Origin: Chryseobacterium ureilyticum | GTDB lineage: Bacteria; Bacteroidota; Bacteroidia; Flavobacteriales; Weeksellaceae | Direction: 5' to 3' | NCBI RefSeq assembly: GCF_900156735.1 | Contig: NZ_FTOL01000009.1 | Location: forward strand, 62,001-126,000 | DNA length: 64,000 nt | Shown here: one piece after another, positions 42,958 to 52,236 of the stretch | Numbering within the stretch: position 1 is the stretch's first letter | Layout: each line of letters starts with the position of its first letter | Position numbers and translations under genes: made by a program | The notes under the pieces: model-generated | Told to the model about the DNA's origin: nothing | The model's input: the letters and a program-made list of their open reading frames with translations, nothing else | Database searches by the model: none

Positions 42958-42996
42958 TAAAAAAAACGAATCCAAAAAATTGAATCCGTTTTTATG
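42958..42996 (-). terminator. Intrinsic terminator of the helicase gene
   Basis: On the minus strand, ACGGATTC pairs with GGATTCGT using two G-U pairs, followed by TTTTTTTATT. On the plus strand the G-U pairs become A-C mismatches, so it should act only for the helicase. Confidence 0.7.
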
Positions 42997-43024
42997 TTGT
43001 ATTAAAACATCTAAAGTTTTTACC

Positions 43025-45355
43025 TTAAATCTTTGTAAGCTTAGCGTATTTCAAGATCAGGTTTTTTTCTCCTTCATGAATGAAAATAACTTTTGCCTTG
43101 ATGTTCTGAGGATCTGTCCCATCCAGGAAAGTAACTTCTCCTATTCCAAAACGATCATGTCTTACTTTATCTCCCACTTCAATATCCTGAGAGGAAGCGC
43201 CACTTGGATTAATAATTTTCGCTGTACTTACCGGTTTCAGCTTTCTTGTTTCCGGAGCTGGTTTTGAAGCATCACCTCTATCAATTGTCTTTTTCTCTAC
43301 TTTTTTGTAAGATCTTACCTCGGACGGATGTTCATCAAAGATATTAGACTTTACTCCAGAATTATTGATAAATCTTTTTTCTAATGCCGGATTAAGGAAT
43401 TCTATATATTCATCATCAATCTCACTAAGGAATCTTGATGGTTCTGCATCTGTAATTTTTCCCCATTGGAAACGTGAAACTGCATAGGAGAAGAACACTT
43501 GTTTTTCGGCTCTGGTTAATGCCACATAGAACAGTCGTCTTTCTTCTTCAAGATCTTCTCTTGTTGCGGAACTCATAAAACTTGGGAAAAGGTTTTCTTC
43601 AAGACCTACAAGATGTACAACCGGAAACTCAAGTCCTTTGGAAAGGTGAATCGTCATCAAAGAAACCATATCATCTTCAAGTTCTTTATCCTGAGTATCT
43701 GCCGAAAGAGCAATATTTTCAAGGAAATTAGAAAGGCTAGGATCTCCGTCTTCCAGCTGCATCTGTTCTTCAATGAAACCTTGCATAGAGTTCATCAATT
43801 CCTGTACGTTTTCTACTCTGGAAATACCTTCGGGAGTTTGATCATCTTTTAAAAACTTGATGAGCCCGCTGCGTTTTGCCACTTCCATTGCAACACTGTA
43901 TGCTGTTTCTGTCTTCAATAGCACCTGGAATGCTTTGATCATGGACCAGAAGTCATTCAGTTTGTTTAAAACCCCGTTATTAAGTCCTAATTGAGGGGCA
44001 TACATTGGTAAATTATCCAAAACTTTTGATACAGCAATGTTCTGGGCATCAGCAAAAACGATTAGTTTATTCTGAGTTGTATCTCCAATACCTCTTGCAG
44101 GATAATTAATGATTCTCATTAAAGCCTCTGAGTCATTTTCATTGATCAAAAGACGCAGGTAACCTATTAAATCTTTAACTTCTTTTCTTTGATAGAAAGA
44201 AAGTCCACCATATACCTTGTAAGGGATATTTTTACGTCTAAGGGCATCTTCAAATGCTCTGGTCTGAGAGTTTGTTCTGTATAAAATAGCAAAATCACTG
44301 TATTTTCTCTGATCGCGGTTACGAAGTTCCCAGATATTTCCCGCAACAAAGTTCGCTTCATCCGCATCGGAAAGAGAACGGTAAATTTTGATCTTATCTC
44401 CTTCTTCATTATCACTGAAAACATTTTTCTTGAACTGCTGTAAATTCTTCGCAATAACAACATTCGCTGCGTTTACGATATTTTGTGTAGAGCGGTAATT
44501 TTGTTCCAATGATACAGTGATTGCATCCGGATAATCCTTTTTAAAGTTCAGGATGTTATAAATATTCGCTCCACGGAAAGAGTAAATAGACTGTGCATCA
44601 TCTCCTACCACACAAATATTTTCAAACTTGGAAGCCAGTGCTTTCACAATAAGATACTGAGAATGGTTGGTATCCTGGTACTCATCTACCATGATATATC
44701 TGAACCTGTCCTGATATTTAGCTAACACTTCAGGAAAACGCGTCAACAATTCATTGGTTTTCAACAATAAATCATCAAAATCCATTGATCCATTTCTGAA
44801 ACATGCATCTACATATCTCTGATAGATTTGCCCGATGAATTTCATATTTGCCTTTTCATCCGCCTCCATCAATTCAGGATTGTTGAAATAAGCTTTCACC
44901 GTAATCAGGTTGTTTTTATAGGTTGAAATTCTTGCCTGAACTTTTTTTGGTTTATAAAGATCAGCATCAATGTTCATATCCTTCAATACCTTTTTGATGA
45001 CATTCAGTGCATCCTGTTGGTCATAAATGGTAAAATTGGAAGGATAGCCTAATAAATGAGCTTCAATTCTTAAAATTCTTGCAAACACCGAGTGAAAAGT
45101 TCCCATCCAAAGACTTCTTGCATTGCTGTCTCCTACTACCTTTGCAATACGTTCTTTCATCTCACGAGCTGCTTTATTGGTAAAGGTAAGTGCCAGAATA
45201 TTGAAAGGGTCTATTCCATTATGGATAAGGTGAGCTATACGCATGGTAAGCACACGTGTTTTTCCGGAACCTGCTCCTGCAAGTACCATCAGAGGTCCCT
45301 GTAGTGAGGTAACGGCTTCATATTGTGATTCATTGAGTCCTTTCAAATAGTCCAT
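43025..45355 (-). CDS. uvrD: UvrD/PcrA-type ATP-dependent DNA helicase
   Basis: A 776-residue superfamily-1A helicase for excision repair and replication-associated unwinding. Walker A AGAGSGKT is at about 26-33, Walker B MVDEYQDTN near 220, then VVGDDAQSIYSFRGA, LEQNYRST, the SKGLEFP segment and YVALTRAEK. The C-terminus (about 720-776) has a tudor-like part VGDKVRHDRFGIGEV that binds RNA polymerase in PcrA. Length is normal. Monocistronic. Confidence 0.94.
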   Translation of the reverse strand: MDYLKGLNESQYEAVTSLQGPLMVLAGAGSGKTRVLTMRIAHLIHNGIDPFNILALTFTNKAAREMKERIAKVVGDSNARSLWMGTFHSVFARILRIEAHLLGYPSNFTIYDQQDALNVIKKVLKDMNIDADLYKPKKVQARISTYKNNLITVKAYFNNPELMEADEKANMKFIGQIYQRYVDACFRNGSMDFDDLLLKTNELLTRFPEVLAKYQDRFRYIMVDEYQDTNHSQYLIVKALASKFENICVVGDDAQSIYSFRGANIYNILNFKKDYPDAITVSLEQNYRSTQNIVNAANVVIAKNLQQFKKNVFSDNEEGDKIKIYRSLSDADEANFVAGNIWELRNRDQRKYSDFAILYRTNSQTRAFEDALRRKNIPYKVYGGLSFYQRKEVKDLIGYLRLLINENDSEALMRIINYPARGIGDTTQNKLIVFADAQNIAVSKVLDNLPMYAPQLGLNNGVLNKLNDFWSMIKAFQVLLKTETAYSVAMEVAKRSGLIKFLKDDQTPEGISRVENVQELMNSMQGFIEEQMQLEDGDPSLSNFLENIALSADTQDKELEDDMVSLMTIHLSKGLEFPVVHLVGLEENLFPSFMSSATREDLEEERRLFYVALTRAEKQVFFSYAVSRFQWGKITDAEPSRFLSEIDDEYIEFLNPALEKRFINNSGVKSNIFDEHPSEVRSYKKVEKKTIDRGDASKPAPETRKLKPVSTAKIINPSGASSQDIEVGDKVRHDRFGIGEVTFLDGTDPQNIKAKVIFIHEGEKNLILKYAKLTKI

Positions 45356-45377
45356 ACTGCAAAAAATTTTGGGAACA

Positions 45378-45385
45378 CAAAATTA
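45378..45385 (-). promoter_or_regulatory. -7 promoter element TAATTTTG of the helicase gene
   Basis: A TAnnTTTG match on the minus strand, 22 bases before the ATG at 45355. Confidence 0.5.
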
Positions 45386-45417
45386 ATGTATTCAGAGGAG
45401 AATTCAAATTATGAAAT

Positions 45418-45612
45418 GTCAATAGTCAATTTTGCATTGCAAATAAATAGTGAATGGCTGCTGTTTATATAAGTAGAGAAGTTCGTTGAAAGAAACATTT
45501 ATCTTATTTTCAATCTATTTTAAATGTGAGCGGTCAATTTGCTTTGCAATTGAATAGTGAATGCGTGGATGACAAAATTGACAAGCGAAGCCAATTAACC
45601 ATTCACCATTGA
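45418..45612. repeat. Cluster of GTCAATTxGCTTTGC repeat units
   Basis: Three units share a core: GTCAATTTTGCATTGCAAAT (45425) and GTCAATTTGCTTTGCAATTG (45533) in direct orientation, each followed by AATAGTGAATG, and an inverted unit TTGACAAGCGAAGCCAATTA (45578) with ACCATTCACCATTGAC. Related units are at 51304 and 7939. It fills the 330-base gap between the helicase and M16 genes. Confidence 0.7.
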
Positions 45613-45685
45613 CTAATCATCTCCTTAAGATTTCTGTAACATTTAATTCACTTTTCCTACTAATTGAGAAACAATTTCTAACTTT

Positions 45686-46999
45686 ATGAAAAAGCGACTT
45701 ATTTCTGCTGCTGCCGTAGCTTTCTTCGGGCTAATGCTGAACGCACAGCAAATCAAATTCGAAGAGTATGATCTTCCCAACGGTCTTCATGTAATTCTTC
45801 ATCAGGATAATTCGGCTCCTGTAGTAACAACGGGCGTAATGTATCATGTAGGAGCAAAGGATGAAGTAAAGGGCAGAACAGGTTTTGCTCACTTCTTTGA
45901 ACATCTTTTATTCGAAGGAACTCCCAATATTAAAAGAGGCGAATGGTTTAAGATCGTTTCATCCAACGGAGGACAAAATAATGCCAACACCACCAACGAC
46001 AGAACATATTACTACGAAACTTTCCCTTCCAATAATGAACAACTTGGATTGTGGATGGAAGCCGAAAGAATGCGTCATGCCGTAATCAATCAGGTTGGTG
46101 TAGACACACAGAGAGAAGTGGTAAAGGAAGAAAAAAGACTGAGAATGGATAATCAACCTTACGGAAATCTTTTCTCAACTATTCAGAAAAACCTGTTTAC
46201 CAATCACCCATATAACTGGCCTACAATTGGTTCTATGGAAGATCTTAATGCGGCAAAGCTTGAAGAATTCCAGGCGTTCTACAAGAAATTTTATGTACCA
46301 AACAATGCAACTTTAGTGGTCGCAGGAGACATTAAACCTGATCAGACTAAAAAATGGATTGAAGAGTATTACGGAGGTATTCCGAAGGGAACAATTTACC
46401 CTAAGGATTTCCCTAAAGATGCTCCTATCACTCAGGAAAAAGAAGTTACAGCTACTGATCCGAACATCCAGCTTCCGGCATATGTTTTTGCTTACAGAAC
46501 ACCTGCCAATAAAGAAAAGGACGCATATGTTTTAGATATGCTTTCTTCTTATTTAAGTAATGGTAAATCTTCTGTTTTATATAAGAAACTAGTGGATCAG
46601 GAGAAAAAAGCGCTTCAGGTAGCGGCTTTCAATCAGGGACTTGAGGATTACAGTATTTTTGCATTCTTTGCTATTCCGATGGGACAGACGACTAAGCAAA
46701 CTTTACAGGCTGATATTGATGCTGAGATCAAAAAACTTCAGACGACTTTAATTTCTGATGAGGATTATCAAAAAATTCAGAATCAGTTTGAAAACCAATT
46801 TGTAAATCAGAATTCAAGCATTCAGGGGATTGCTGCTTCTTTAGCAACCAACCATGTATTGATGGGAAATACAAATCTTATCAATAAGGAAATCGACATT
46901 TACAGATCTATCACTAAACAGGATATTCAAAATGCGGCTAAAAAGTATCTGAATTCCAACCAAAGAATCATCATCAACTACGTTCCTGAGAAAAAATAA
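45686..46999 (+). CDS. M16-family zinc metallopeptidase, active member
   Basis: A 437-residue secreted peptidase with signal peptide MKKRLISAAAVAFFGLMLNA. The inverted zinc motif HFFEH lies at residues 69-73 and the third ligand is expected in the EEKRLRMDN region (REVVKEEKRL). The two M16 domains are compatible with its length. It is followed after seven bases by a second M16 gene that lacks the zinc motif, the usual active/inactive heterodimer layout of periplasmic M16B peptidases. Confidence 0.92.
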   Translation: MKKRLISAAAVAFFGLMLNAQQIKFEEYDLPNGLHVILHQDNSAPVVTTGVMYHVGAKDEVKGRTGFAHFFEHLLFEGTPNIKRGEWFKIVSSNGGQNNANTTNDRTYYYETFPSNNEQLGLWMEAERMRHAVINQVGVDTQREVVKEEKRLRMDNQPYGNLFSTIQKNLFTNHPYNWPTIGSMEDLNAAKLEEFQAFYKKFYVPNNATLVVAGDIKPDQTKKWIEEYYGGIPKGTIYPKDFPKDAPITQEKEVTATDPNIQLPAYVFAYRTPANKEKDAYVLDMLSSYLSNGKSSVLYKKLVDQEKKALQVAAFNQGLEDYSIFAFFAIPMGQTTKQTLQADIDAEIKKLQTTLISDEDYQKIQNQFENQFVNQNSSIQGIAASLATNHVLMGNTNLINKEIDIYRSITKQDIQNAAKKYLNSNQRIIINYVPEKK

Positions 47000-47006
47000 T
47001 TTACCC

Positions 47007-49037
47007 ATGAAAAAGCAATTTACATATATAGCAGCGGCATTTTTATTTGCAGGAATGCTTTCTGCCCAAAAAATAGATCTTAATGCAATGCCTAAACCGG
47101 GACCTACTCCTGCCATCAACATTGCGAAACCAAAAACTTTTCAGCTAAGCAACGGATTAACCGTAATGGTAGTTGAAAACAATAAACTGCCAAGAGTAAA
47201 CACTACTCTTTCTATGGACAGACCTCCATATTATGAAGGAAATATCTCCGGAGTAAGCCAGGTAATGGCAGAACAGCTTGATAACGGAACAACTAATCTA
47301 AGTAAGGATGAATTCAACAAAAAAGTAGACTTTTTAGGGGCAAACTTAAGCTTTTCATCTAATGGAGCGTCATCAAATTCATTGTCAAAATATTTCCCTG
47401 AAGTATTGGGTTTAATGGCGGATGCTATTGTGAATCCGAAGTTTTCTGCTCAAGAAATTCAGAATGCAAAGGAAAGAATCATTGAAGGATTAAAAGCTGA
47501 TGAAAAAAATGCTTCTTCTATTGCTGAAAGAGTATCAAATGCATTGATGTACGGAAAAAACACTTCGAGAGGAGAATTTGAAACCGTAGAATCAATCAGT
47601 AAAATACAGCTAGCGGATGTTCAGAATGTTTACAATAAATATTATGCTCCTGATAATGCTTATTTAGTTATTGTAGGAGATGTAAAGTTCGATCAGATCA
47701 AGCCTTTAGTTGAAAAAGCTTTTGGAAACTGGAAAAAATCAAATACGAAATTTGCAGCATTAGAACCCGCTTCTAATGTTTCAAAAACTGAAATCAATGT
47801 AGTGGATGTACCATCTGCAGTACAATCTGTATTGGCAGTTGGAAATCTGAACACGCTTAAGATGAAAGATCCGAATTACTTCCCTGCTACAATTGCCAAC
47901 TATATCTTAGGCGGTGGTGGTGAAGCAAGGCTTTTCATGAACCTTAGAGAAAAGAACGGATTTACTTATGGCGCTTACTCAAGTATGAATGCAAGCAAGT
48001 ATTCACCAGATTTTTCAGCTGAAACCAGCGTAAGAAATGAAGTTACAGATAAAGCCATTAAGGAATTAATGAACGAGCTTAATGCTATTTCTACTGTAAA
48101 ACCTGATGAGCTAGACAATGCCAAAGCAAAGCTGAAAGGTTCTTTCATTATGTCTTTGGAAAAGCCTGAAACGATTGCAAAATTTGCATTAAATCAAAAG
48201 GTTCAGGATCTTCCGGGAGATTTCTATACCAATTATTTAAAATCTATTGACAAAGTAAGTGCTGCCGATGTTTCTAATGCTGTAAAAGCAACAATTCTTC
48301 CCAACCAAAGCAGAATTTTTGTTGCAGGTAAGGCGTCTGATATTTCTGAAAGTTTAGAGAAATTGGGATATCCGGTAAAATACTTCGATAAGGAAGCTAA
48401 TCCGGTAGCAAAGCCAGCTGCACAAAAGGTTGATGCGAATGTTACTATTGCTTCTGTTGCGGATAAATACATCAATGCAATCGGAGGTTTAGCAGCTGTT
48501 CAAAAAGTAACTTCTATTACCGCTAATGCAACTACCAAAGTTCAGAAAATGGATATGACCATGAAGCTGATTCAGGGCAAAGGTGGAAAAATGCTGATGG
48601 AAATGAAAATGATGGGTAATACACTTCAAAAAATTGTTTTCGACGGTAAAGATGGCTATATGGAAGGACAAGGACAGAAAATACCTCTGAATGATCAACA
48701 AAAAGCATCCATGACAGAGCCTGAACTTTTCCCGGAGCTTACTTTTGCCAAAGCAACAGATATAAAATTAGCAGGAATTGAAAAGTATAACAATGAAGAT
48801 TGTTATGTTGTAAAAGGTCCGAAACAAACATATTACTACAGTATAAAAACAGGTTTAAAAACCGGAGAAGTAAAAGCTGGAGAAGGTGGTTCTATCCCTA
48901 CAAGCTATGCTGATTACAAAGAGGTATCAGGAGTAAAACTTCCATTTACCATTATCCAGAATATGGGTGGAATGGATATTAATCTTGCTGTACAATCTTA
49001 TCAGATTAATCAGGCTAAAGACTCTGATTTTAAATAA
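47007..49037 (+). CDS. M16-family peptidase, inactive partner with C-terminal lipoprotein-like domain
   Basis: A 676-residue secreted protein (signal about 1-20, ending MLSAQ). Residues 25-450 are two M16 domains, but the position of HxxEH reads SGVSQVMAEQL, so no zinc site is present. GGGGEARLFMNLREKNGFTYG at about 305-325 is the R/Y pair region found in the non-catalytic partner. Residues 470-676 add an outer-membrane-lipoprotein-like domain (IGGLAAVQKVTSITANATTK, then LPFTIIQNMGG). It would assemble with the preceding peptidase. Confidence 0.9.
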   Translation: MKKQFTYIAAAFLFAGMLSAQKIDLNAMPKPGPTPAINIAKPKTFQLSNGLTVMVVENNKLPRVNTTLSMDRPPYYEGNISGVSQVMAEQLDNGTTNLSKDEFNKKVDFLGANLSFSSNGASSNSLSKYFPEVLGLMADAIVNPKFSAQEIQNAKERIIEGLKADEKNASSIAERVSNALMYGKNTSRGEFETVESISKIQLADVQNVYNKYYAPDNAYLVIVGDVKFDQIKPLVEKAFGNWKKSNTKFAALEPASNVSKTEINVVDVPSAVQSVLAVGNLNTLKMKDPNYFPATIANYILGGGGEARLFMNLREKNGFTYGAYSSMNASKYSPDFSAETSVRNEVTDKAIKELMNELNAISTVKPDELDNAKAKLKGSFIMSLEKPETIAKFALNQKVQDLPGDFYTNYLKSIDKVSAADVSNAVKATILPNQSRIFVAGKASDISESLEKLGYPVKYFDKEANPVAKPAAQKVDANVTIASVADKYINAIGGLAAVQKVTSITANATTKVQKMDMTMKLIQGKGGKMLMEMKMMGNTLQKIVFDGKDGYMEGQGQKIPLNDQQKASMTEPELFPELTFAKATDIKLAGIEKYNNEDCYVVKGPKQTYYYSIKTGLKTGEVKAGEGGSIPTSYADYKEVSGVKLPFTIIQNMGGMDINLAVQSYQINQAKDSDFK

Positions 49038-49057
49038 AAAGTATTTTTTTATAATAG

Positions 49058-49089
49058 AAAGCTGTCTCACTTTGAGGCAGCTTTTTTTT
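49058..49089 (+). terminator. Intrinsic terminator of the M16 pair
   Basis: AAAGCTGTCTC / GAGGCAGCTTT stem with one G-U pair, 5-base loop and an eight-T tail. Confidence 0.85.
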
Positions 49090-49179
49090 GCCACTAATGC
49101 AAGAATTGATTATTCCTGGTCTCTATGCATTTTATTTTATACACAAAACTGCGCGCATTTTATTCGCGAATTCGTGGCT
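49089..49179. repeat. Dispersed intergenic palindromic repeat, family 1, copy 4
   Basis: Left arm TTGCCACTAATGCAAGAATT and right arm ATTCGCGAATTCGTGGC. The interior holds CTCTATGCATTTTATTTT and an ACACAAAACT segment related to the middle of copy 3. Confidence 0.75.
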
Positions 49180-49281
49180 TTTAAACAAGTACAAAGTTCT
49201 CTTTTCACCTTATTTTTAGTCTAAAATCATTATCTGATCTTTAAACTTTCGGTATTGTTTCATATTTCTCCTCATCTTTTT

Positions 49282-49311
49282 TTGTTGTTCAGTAAAAAAA
49301 GATTAAATTTG
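49282..49311 (+). promoter_or_regulatory. secG promoter (TTG and TAAATTTG)
   Basis: TTG at 49282-49284 and TAAATTTG at 49304-49311, 22 bases start to start, 25 bases before the ATG. One of the best consensus promoters in the window. Confidence 0.7.
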
Positions 49312-49336
49312 CCCATTCAAAAAGATATCAGAATTA

Positions 49337-49693
49337 ATGGATACTATATTTACACTATTGATGGTTCTTATTATGATTGCCAGTGTTTTATTGGTAATTG
49401 TCGTTATGGCTCAAAACCCTAAAGGTGGAGGTCTTTCCAGTACTTTCGGAGGGGCATCATCTGCACAGTTTGGAGTACAGAGAACCAATGATTTCATGGA
49501 AAAAGCAACATGGACTCTAGGCGGAACTATCATCGTTCTTATCCTTTTAAGCGTTGTTATTACAGGTAAACCGTCACAATCTGCGGCTACTCAACAACAA
49601 CCAGCTAAAAAAGAAGCTCCGGCAAAACAATCTGCTCCTGCTTCTTCTACAACTACCACTCCGGCACCAGCACCAGTTGCACCGGCTAAATAA
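49337..49693 (+). CDS. secG: Preprotein translocase subunit SecG
   Basis: A 118-residue inner-membrane subunit of SecYEG. The first membrane helix spans about 3-25, the conserved cytoplasmic loop MAQNPKGGGLSSTFGG is at 25-40, and the second helix is about 60-76. The last 40 residues are a low-complexity tail of A, P, Q, K, S and T that is absent from E. coli SecG. Single gene between a promoter and a terminator. Confidence 0.93.
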   Translation: MDTIFTLLMVLIMIASVLLVIVVMAQNPKGGGLSSTFGGASSAQFGVQRTNDFMEKATWTLGGTIIVLILLSVVITGKPSQSAATQQQPAKKEAPAKQSAPASSTTTTPAPAPVAPAK

Positions 49694-49716
49694 GAAGATT
49701 ATTTTTCTACATATAA

Positions 49717-49748
49717 CAAAAGCAACTCAAATTGAGTTGCTTTTTTAT
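49717..49748. terminator. Bidirectional intrinsic terminator
   Basis: A perfect 13-bp stem AAAAGCAACTCAA / TTGAGTTGCTTTT with minimal loop, between secG and the convergent glycosyltransferase. Confidence 0.9.
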
Positions 49749-49780
49749 TTTATTATTTTTCAACAATTTCTCTGACTTTT

Positions 49781-50614
49781 CTACTTCAGCCTGATCTTTT
49801 CTATCTGGTGACGCAGCTTTAATCCAGCCTTTAAGAAAGAATACTGCATTGGTTTCGACTCTTTATAATATTTATCAATAAAGATCTGCATAGCACCATA
49901 AAATCGATTCAGGTAAACTTCATCTTTCACCGTACTTTCTCCTTTATGGTGAAGAAGGGAAGCTTTTCCATAATAATAATTTTTGTATCCTTTTCTTAAT
50001 AAAGTATAGCAAAGATCAATGTCTTCACCATACATAAAATAAGATTCATCTAACCCTCCAATTTCTTCATAAACTTTCTTTTTAACCAATAAAAAAGCTC
50101 CTGTCATAACTTCTATCTCAGCAATAGCATCTTCCCCTATATCATTTCTGTAATATGACTTGGAATTATTCTTTTTTAAGTTAGTAAATAATTTTTCAAA
50201 GGAATTGAACATATCCGGTACTGAACGCTTGCTTTCCGGGAGAAAATTCCCTTCTGCGTCATGCATTCTCACTCCAAGACATCCAAAATCCTTTTTAGAG
50301 TCAGAAAAATCAAGGAGTTCTTTCATATAAAAACCTTCCAATTCTGTATCAGGATTTAGAAGCAATATATATTCTCCATTAGCTGTTTGTATAGCTTTAT
50401 TGTTTGCCTTTGAAAACCCTCCGTTAATGTCCGAGGAAATAAAATGTACAGTTGAAAATTCAAGAATAAGATCTTTCCAGGAAGTGTCTGTAGAAGCATT
50501 GTCAATGACTATCACTTCATAATCCACATCTTTTATATATTTCTGAAGAGATAAAAGACAGTTTCTGAGTAATTGGGTAACATTATAATTAACAATAATA
50601 ACAGACAGCTTCAT
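49781..50614 (-). CDS. Family 2 glycosyltransferase
   Basis: A 277-residue GT-A transferase from the ATG at 50614; the open frame extends 27 codons upstream into recR but MKLSVIIVNYN is the family start. The nucleotide-sugar pocket is KLSVIIVNYN and VIDNASTDTSW, with the LLLNPDTEL (DxD-like) motif and the acceptor segment GGLDESYFMYGEDIDLCYT. It resembles rhamnosyl-type transferases (WbbL-like). Only one base separates recR from its start, so it is in the recR operon. Confidence 0.88.
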   Translation of the reverse strand: MKLSVIIVNYNVTQLLRNCLLSLQKYIKDVDYEVIVIDNASTDTSWKDLILEFSTVHFISSDINGGFSKANNKAIQTANGEYILLLNPDTELEGFYMKELLDFSDSKKDFGCLGVRMHDAEGNFLPESKRSVPDMFNSFEKLFTNLKKNNSKSYYRNDIGEDAIAEIEVMTGAFLLVKKKVYEEIGGLDESYFMYGEDIDLCYTLLRKGYKNYYYGKASLLHHKGESTVKDEVYLNRFYGAMQIFIDKYYKESKPMQYSFLKAGLKLRHQIEKIRLK

Positions 50615-50615
50615 A

Positions 50616-51227
50616 TTAATCCTTTTCGTTGTATGGTAATCTATTAATGATGGATCTTCCGAGTGAAACTTCATCAGCATATTCCAGTTCATCACCTACA
50701 GAGATCCCCCTTGCAATGCTTGAAAAATTCACATTAAAATTCTTAAACTTCTTATAAATATAATAAGCCGTTGTATCTCCTTCCATAGTGGCACTCAAAG
50801 CAAAAATAAATTCTTTCACTTTGCCATCAGTCAGTTTCCTTTCAATACTTGGGATATTCAACTGGCTTGGTCCCACTCCTTCCATTGGAGAAATTTTTCC
50901 GCCTAAAATCAAATACTTCCCTGTATATTTCCCTGTGTTTTCAATAGCAATAACGTCCCGAACATCTTCTACAATACAAATCAGTTCCCCGTTTCTCTTT
51001 TCATTGCTGCAAATCTCACAGACGTCAAAATCAGAAAAATTATGACACTCTTTACAGTATTTTATTTCATTAACAAGGTTGATCAGAGAGTTCCCAAGAC
51101 TTACCGCTCTGGAACTAGGTTGTTTCAATAAATGCAATGCCAATCTCAAAGCTGTTTTCCTTCCGATTCCAGGTAATCCTGAAATCTCATCCACTGCCTT
51201 TGCCAAAACTTTACTTGGGTAATCCAT
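50616..51227 (-). CDS. recR: Recombination protein RecR
   Basis: A 203-residue DNA repair protein acting with RecO/RecF. The start at 51227 (MDYPSKVLAKAVDEISGLPG) gives normal length; the 15 extra upstream codons include the promoter. The HhH motif LPGIGRKTALRLALHLL, the four-Cys zinc finger CKECHNFSDFDVCEIC, and the Toprim part ICIVEDVRDVIAIENT and then YLILGGKISPMEGVGP are present. Confidence 0.95.
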   Translation of the reverse strand: MDYPSKVLAKAVDEISGLPGIGRKTALRLALHLLKQPSSRAVSLGNSLINLVNEIKYCKECHNFSDFDVCEICSNEKRNGELICIVEDVRDVIAIENTGKYTGKYLILGGKISPMEGVGPSQLNIPSIERKLTDGKVKEFIFALSATMEGDTTAYYIYKKFKNFNVNFSSIARGISVGDELEYADEVSLGRSIINRLPYNEKD

Positions 51228-51232
51228 AGCCA

Positions 51233-51240
51233 CAAAAATA
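51233..51240 (-). promoter_or_regulatory. -7 promoter element TATTTTTG of recR, five bases from the start codon
   Basis: A TAnnTTTG match on the minus strand that ends five bases before the recR ATG, predicting a leaderless or nearly leaderless mRNA. The gap further upstream (51241-51570) contains one repeat and otherwise nothing recognised. Confidence 0.5.
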
Positions 51241-51303
51241 AGGATTATTTGAGGAAAATGATCTATTACCAAGTGGAGTTTTTAAGCTTTAAAATGCAGG
51301 AAA

Positions 51304-51342
51304 GTGAATGATCAATTGTCAATTCGCTTTGCCAGTCAATTT
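51304..51342. repeat. GTCAATTCGCTTTGC repeat unit
   Basis: Single unit GTGAATGATCAATTGTCAATT then CGCTTTGCCAGTCAATTT, matching the core of the units at 45418-45612. Confidence 0.6.
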
Positions 51343-51570
51343 GGATATTTAAAGTTCAAAGTTTAATGTTATTACAGTCTTATCAATTCAATATTCACAT
51401 TTAGAATTAAAAAACTACAATTGTTATTACTACACCCAATGTCAATTATCCTTCATCTATTATCTAGCTTTCTCCAATTTCTTACTTGTAATTTTCGCCA
51501 ACCCAATGTCTCATTTTGATATTTTAAATATCACTCCTATCCTTATTTATTATAACTCTAAAAAAACAGC

Positions 51571-51578
51571 TATATTTG
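51571..51578 (+). promoter_or_regulatory. -7 promoter element TATATTTG
   Basis: A TAnnTTTG match 29 bases before the ATG at 51608. Confidence 0.5.
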
Positions 51579-51607
51579 CGGCTTAAATATGAGAAAAATA
51601 AACTAAC

Positions 51608-52213
51608 ATGGTACTTAAAAATTTAAATTATCCTCTGGATTTCAAATTCAAAATCTCTACATTAGCTAGTGATTTTAACATTACTGACAAAAATGGAAGC
51701 TACGTAGCATACGTACGTCAGAAAATGTTCAAATTAAAAGAGGATGTGATTGTTTTCAATGATGAAACCAAATCTAAAGAACTTTTCAGAATCAGAGCTA
51801 ATAAATGGATTGATTTCAATGCTTCTTATTCTTTAAATGACATTGTTGACAATAAAAATTATGGTAGATTAGCAAGAAAAGGGATGCGTTCTCTTTGGAA
51901 ATCAAGCTATGATATTCTAGATGCTAATGACCAGCCTAAATTCAAAGTACAGGAAGATAATGCATGGGTAAGATTTTGGGATAGCTTTGTAGGTGAACTT
52001 CCTATTATTGGAATGTTTACAGGATATTTCCTTAATCCATCTTATACGGTTACCGGTATTGATGGTAAAGCTTACTTTAAACTGAAAAAAATGCCTTCAT
52101 TCTTTGGAAGAAGATTCCAATTGGATAGATTGATTGACATTGATGATGAGGAAGAAAGTTTAGTAATTCTTTCACTATTAATGATGACCCTTCTTGAGAG
52201 AGCAAGAGGCTAA
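51608..52213 (+). CDS. LURP-one-related/scramblase-like protein
   Basis: A 201-residue protein with a tubby-like beta-barrel pattern: LKNLNYPLDFKFKI, ASDFNITDKNGSYVAYVRQK, EDVIVFNDETKSKELFRI and YDILDANDQPKFKVQEDN. The last third has VTGIDGKAYFKLKK and a helix LVILSLLMMTLLERARG that corresponds to the central helix of the fold. The family includes phospholipid scramblases and plant LURP1. No function is known in Bacteroidetes. It is probably co-transcribed with the lipoprotein gene 23 bases downstream. Confidence 0.78.
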   Translation: MVLKNLNYPLDFKFKISTLASDFNITDKNGSYVAYVRQKMFKLKEDVIVFNDETKSKELFRIRANKWIDFNASYSLNDIVDNKNYGRLARKGMRSLWKSSYDILDANDQPKFKVQEDNAWVRFWDSFVGELPIIGMFTGYFLNPSYTVTGIDGKAYFKLKKMPSFFGRRFQLDRLIDIDDEEESLVILSLLMMTLLERARG

Positions 52214-52236
52214 AAAAATAATAAAACCACAAACAA

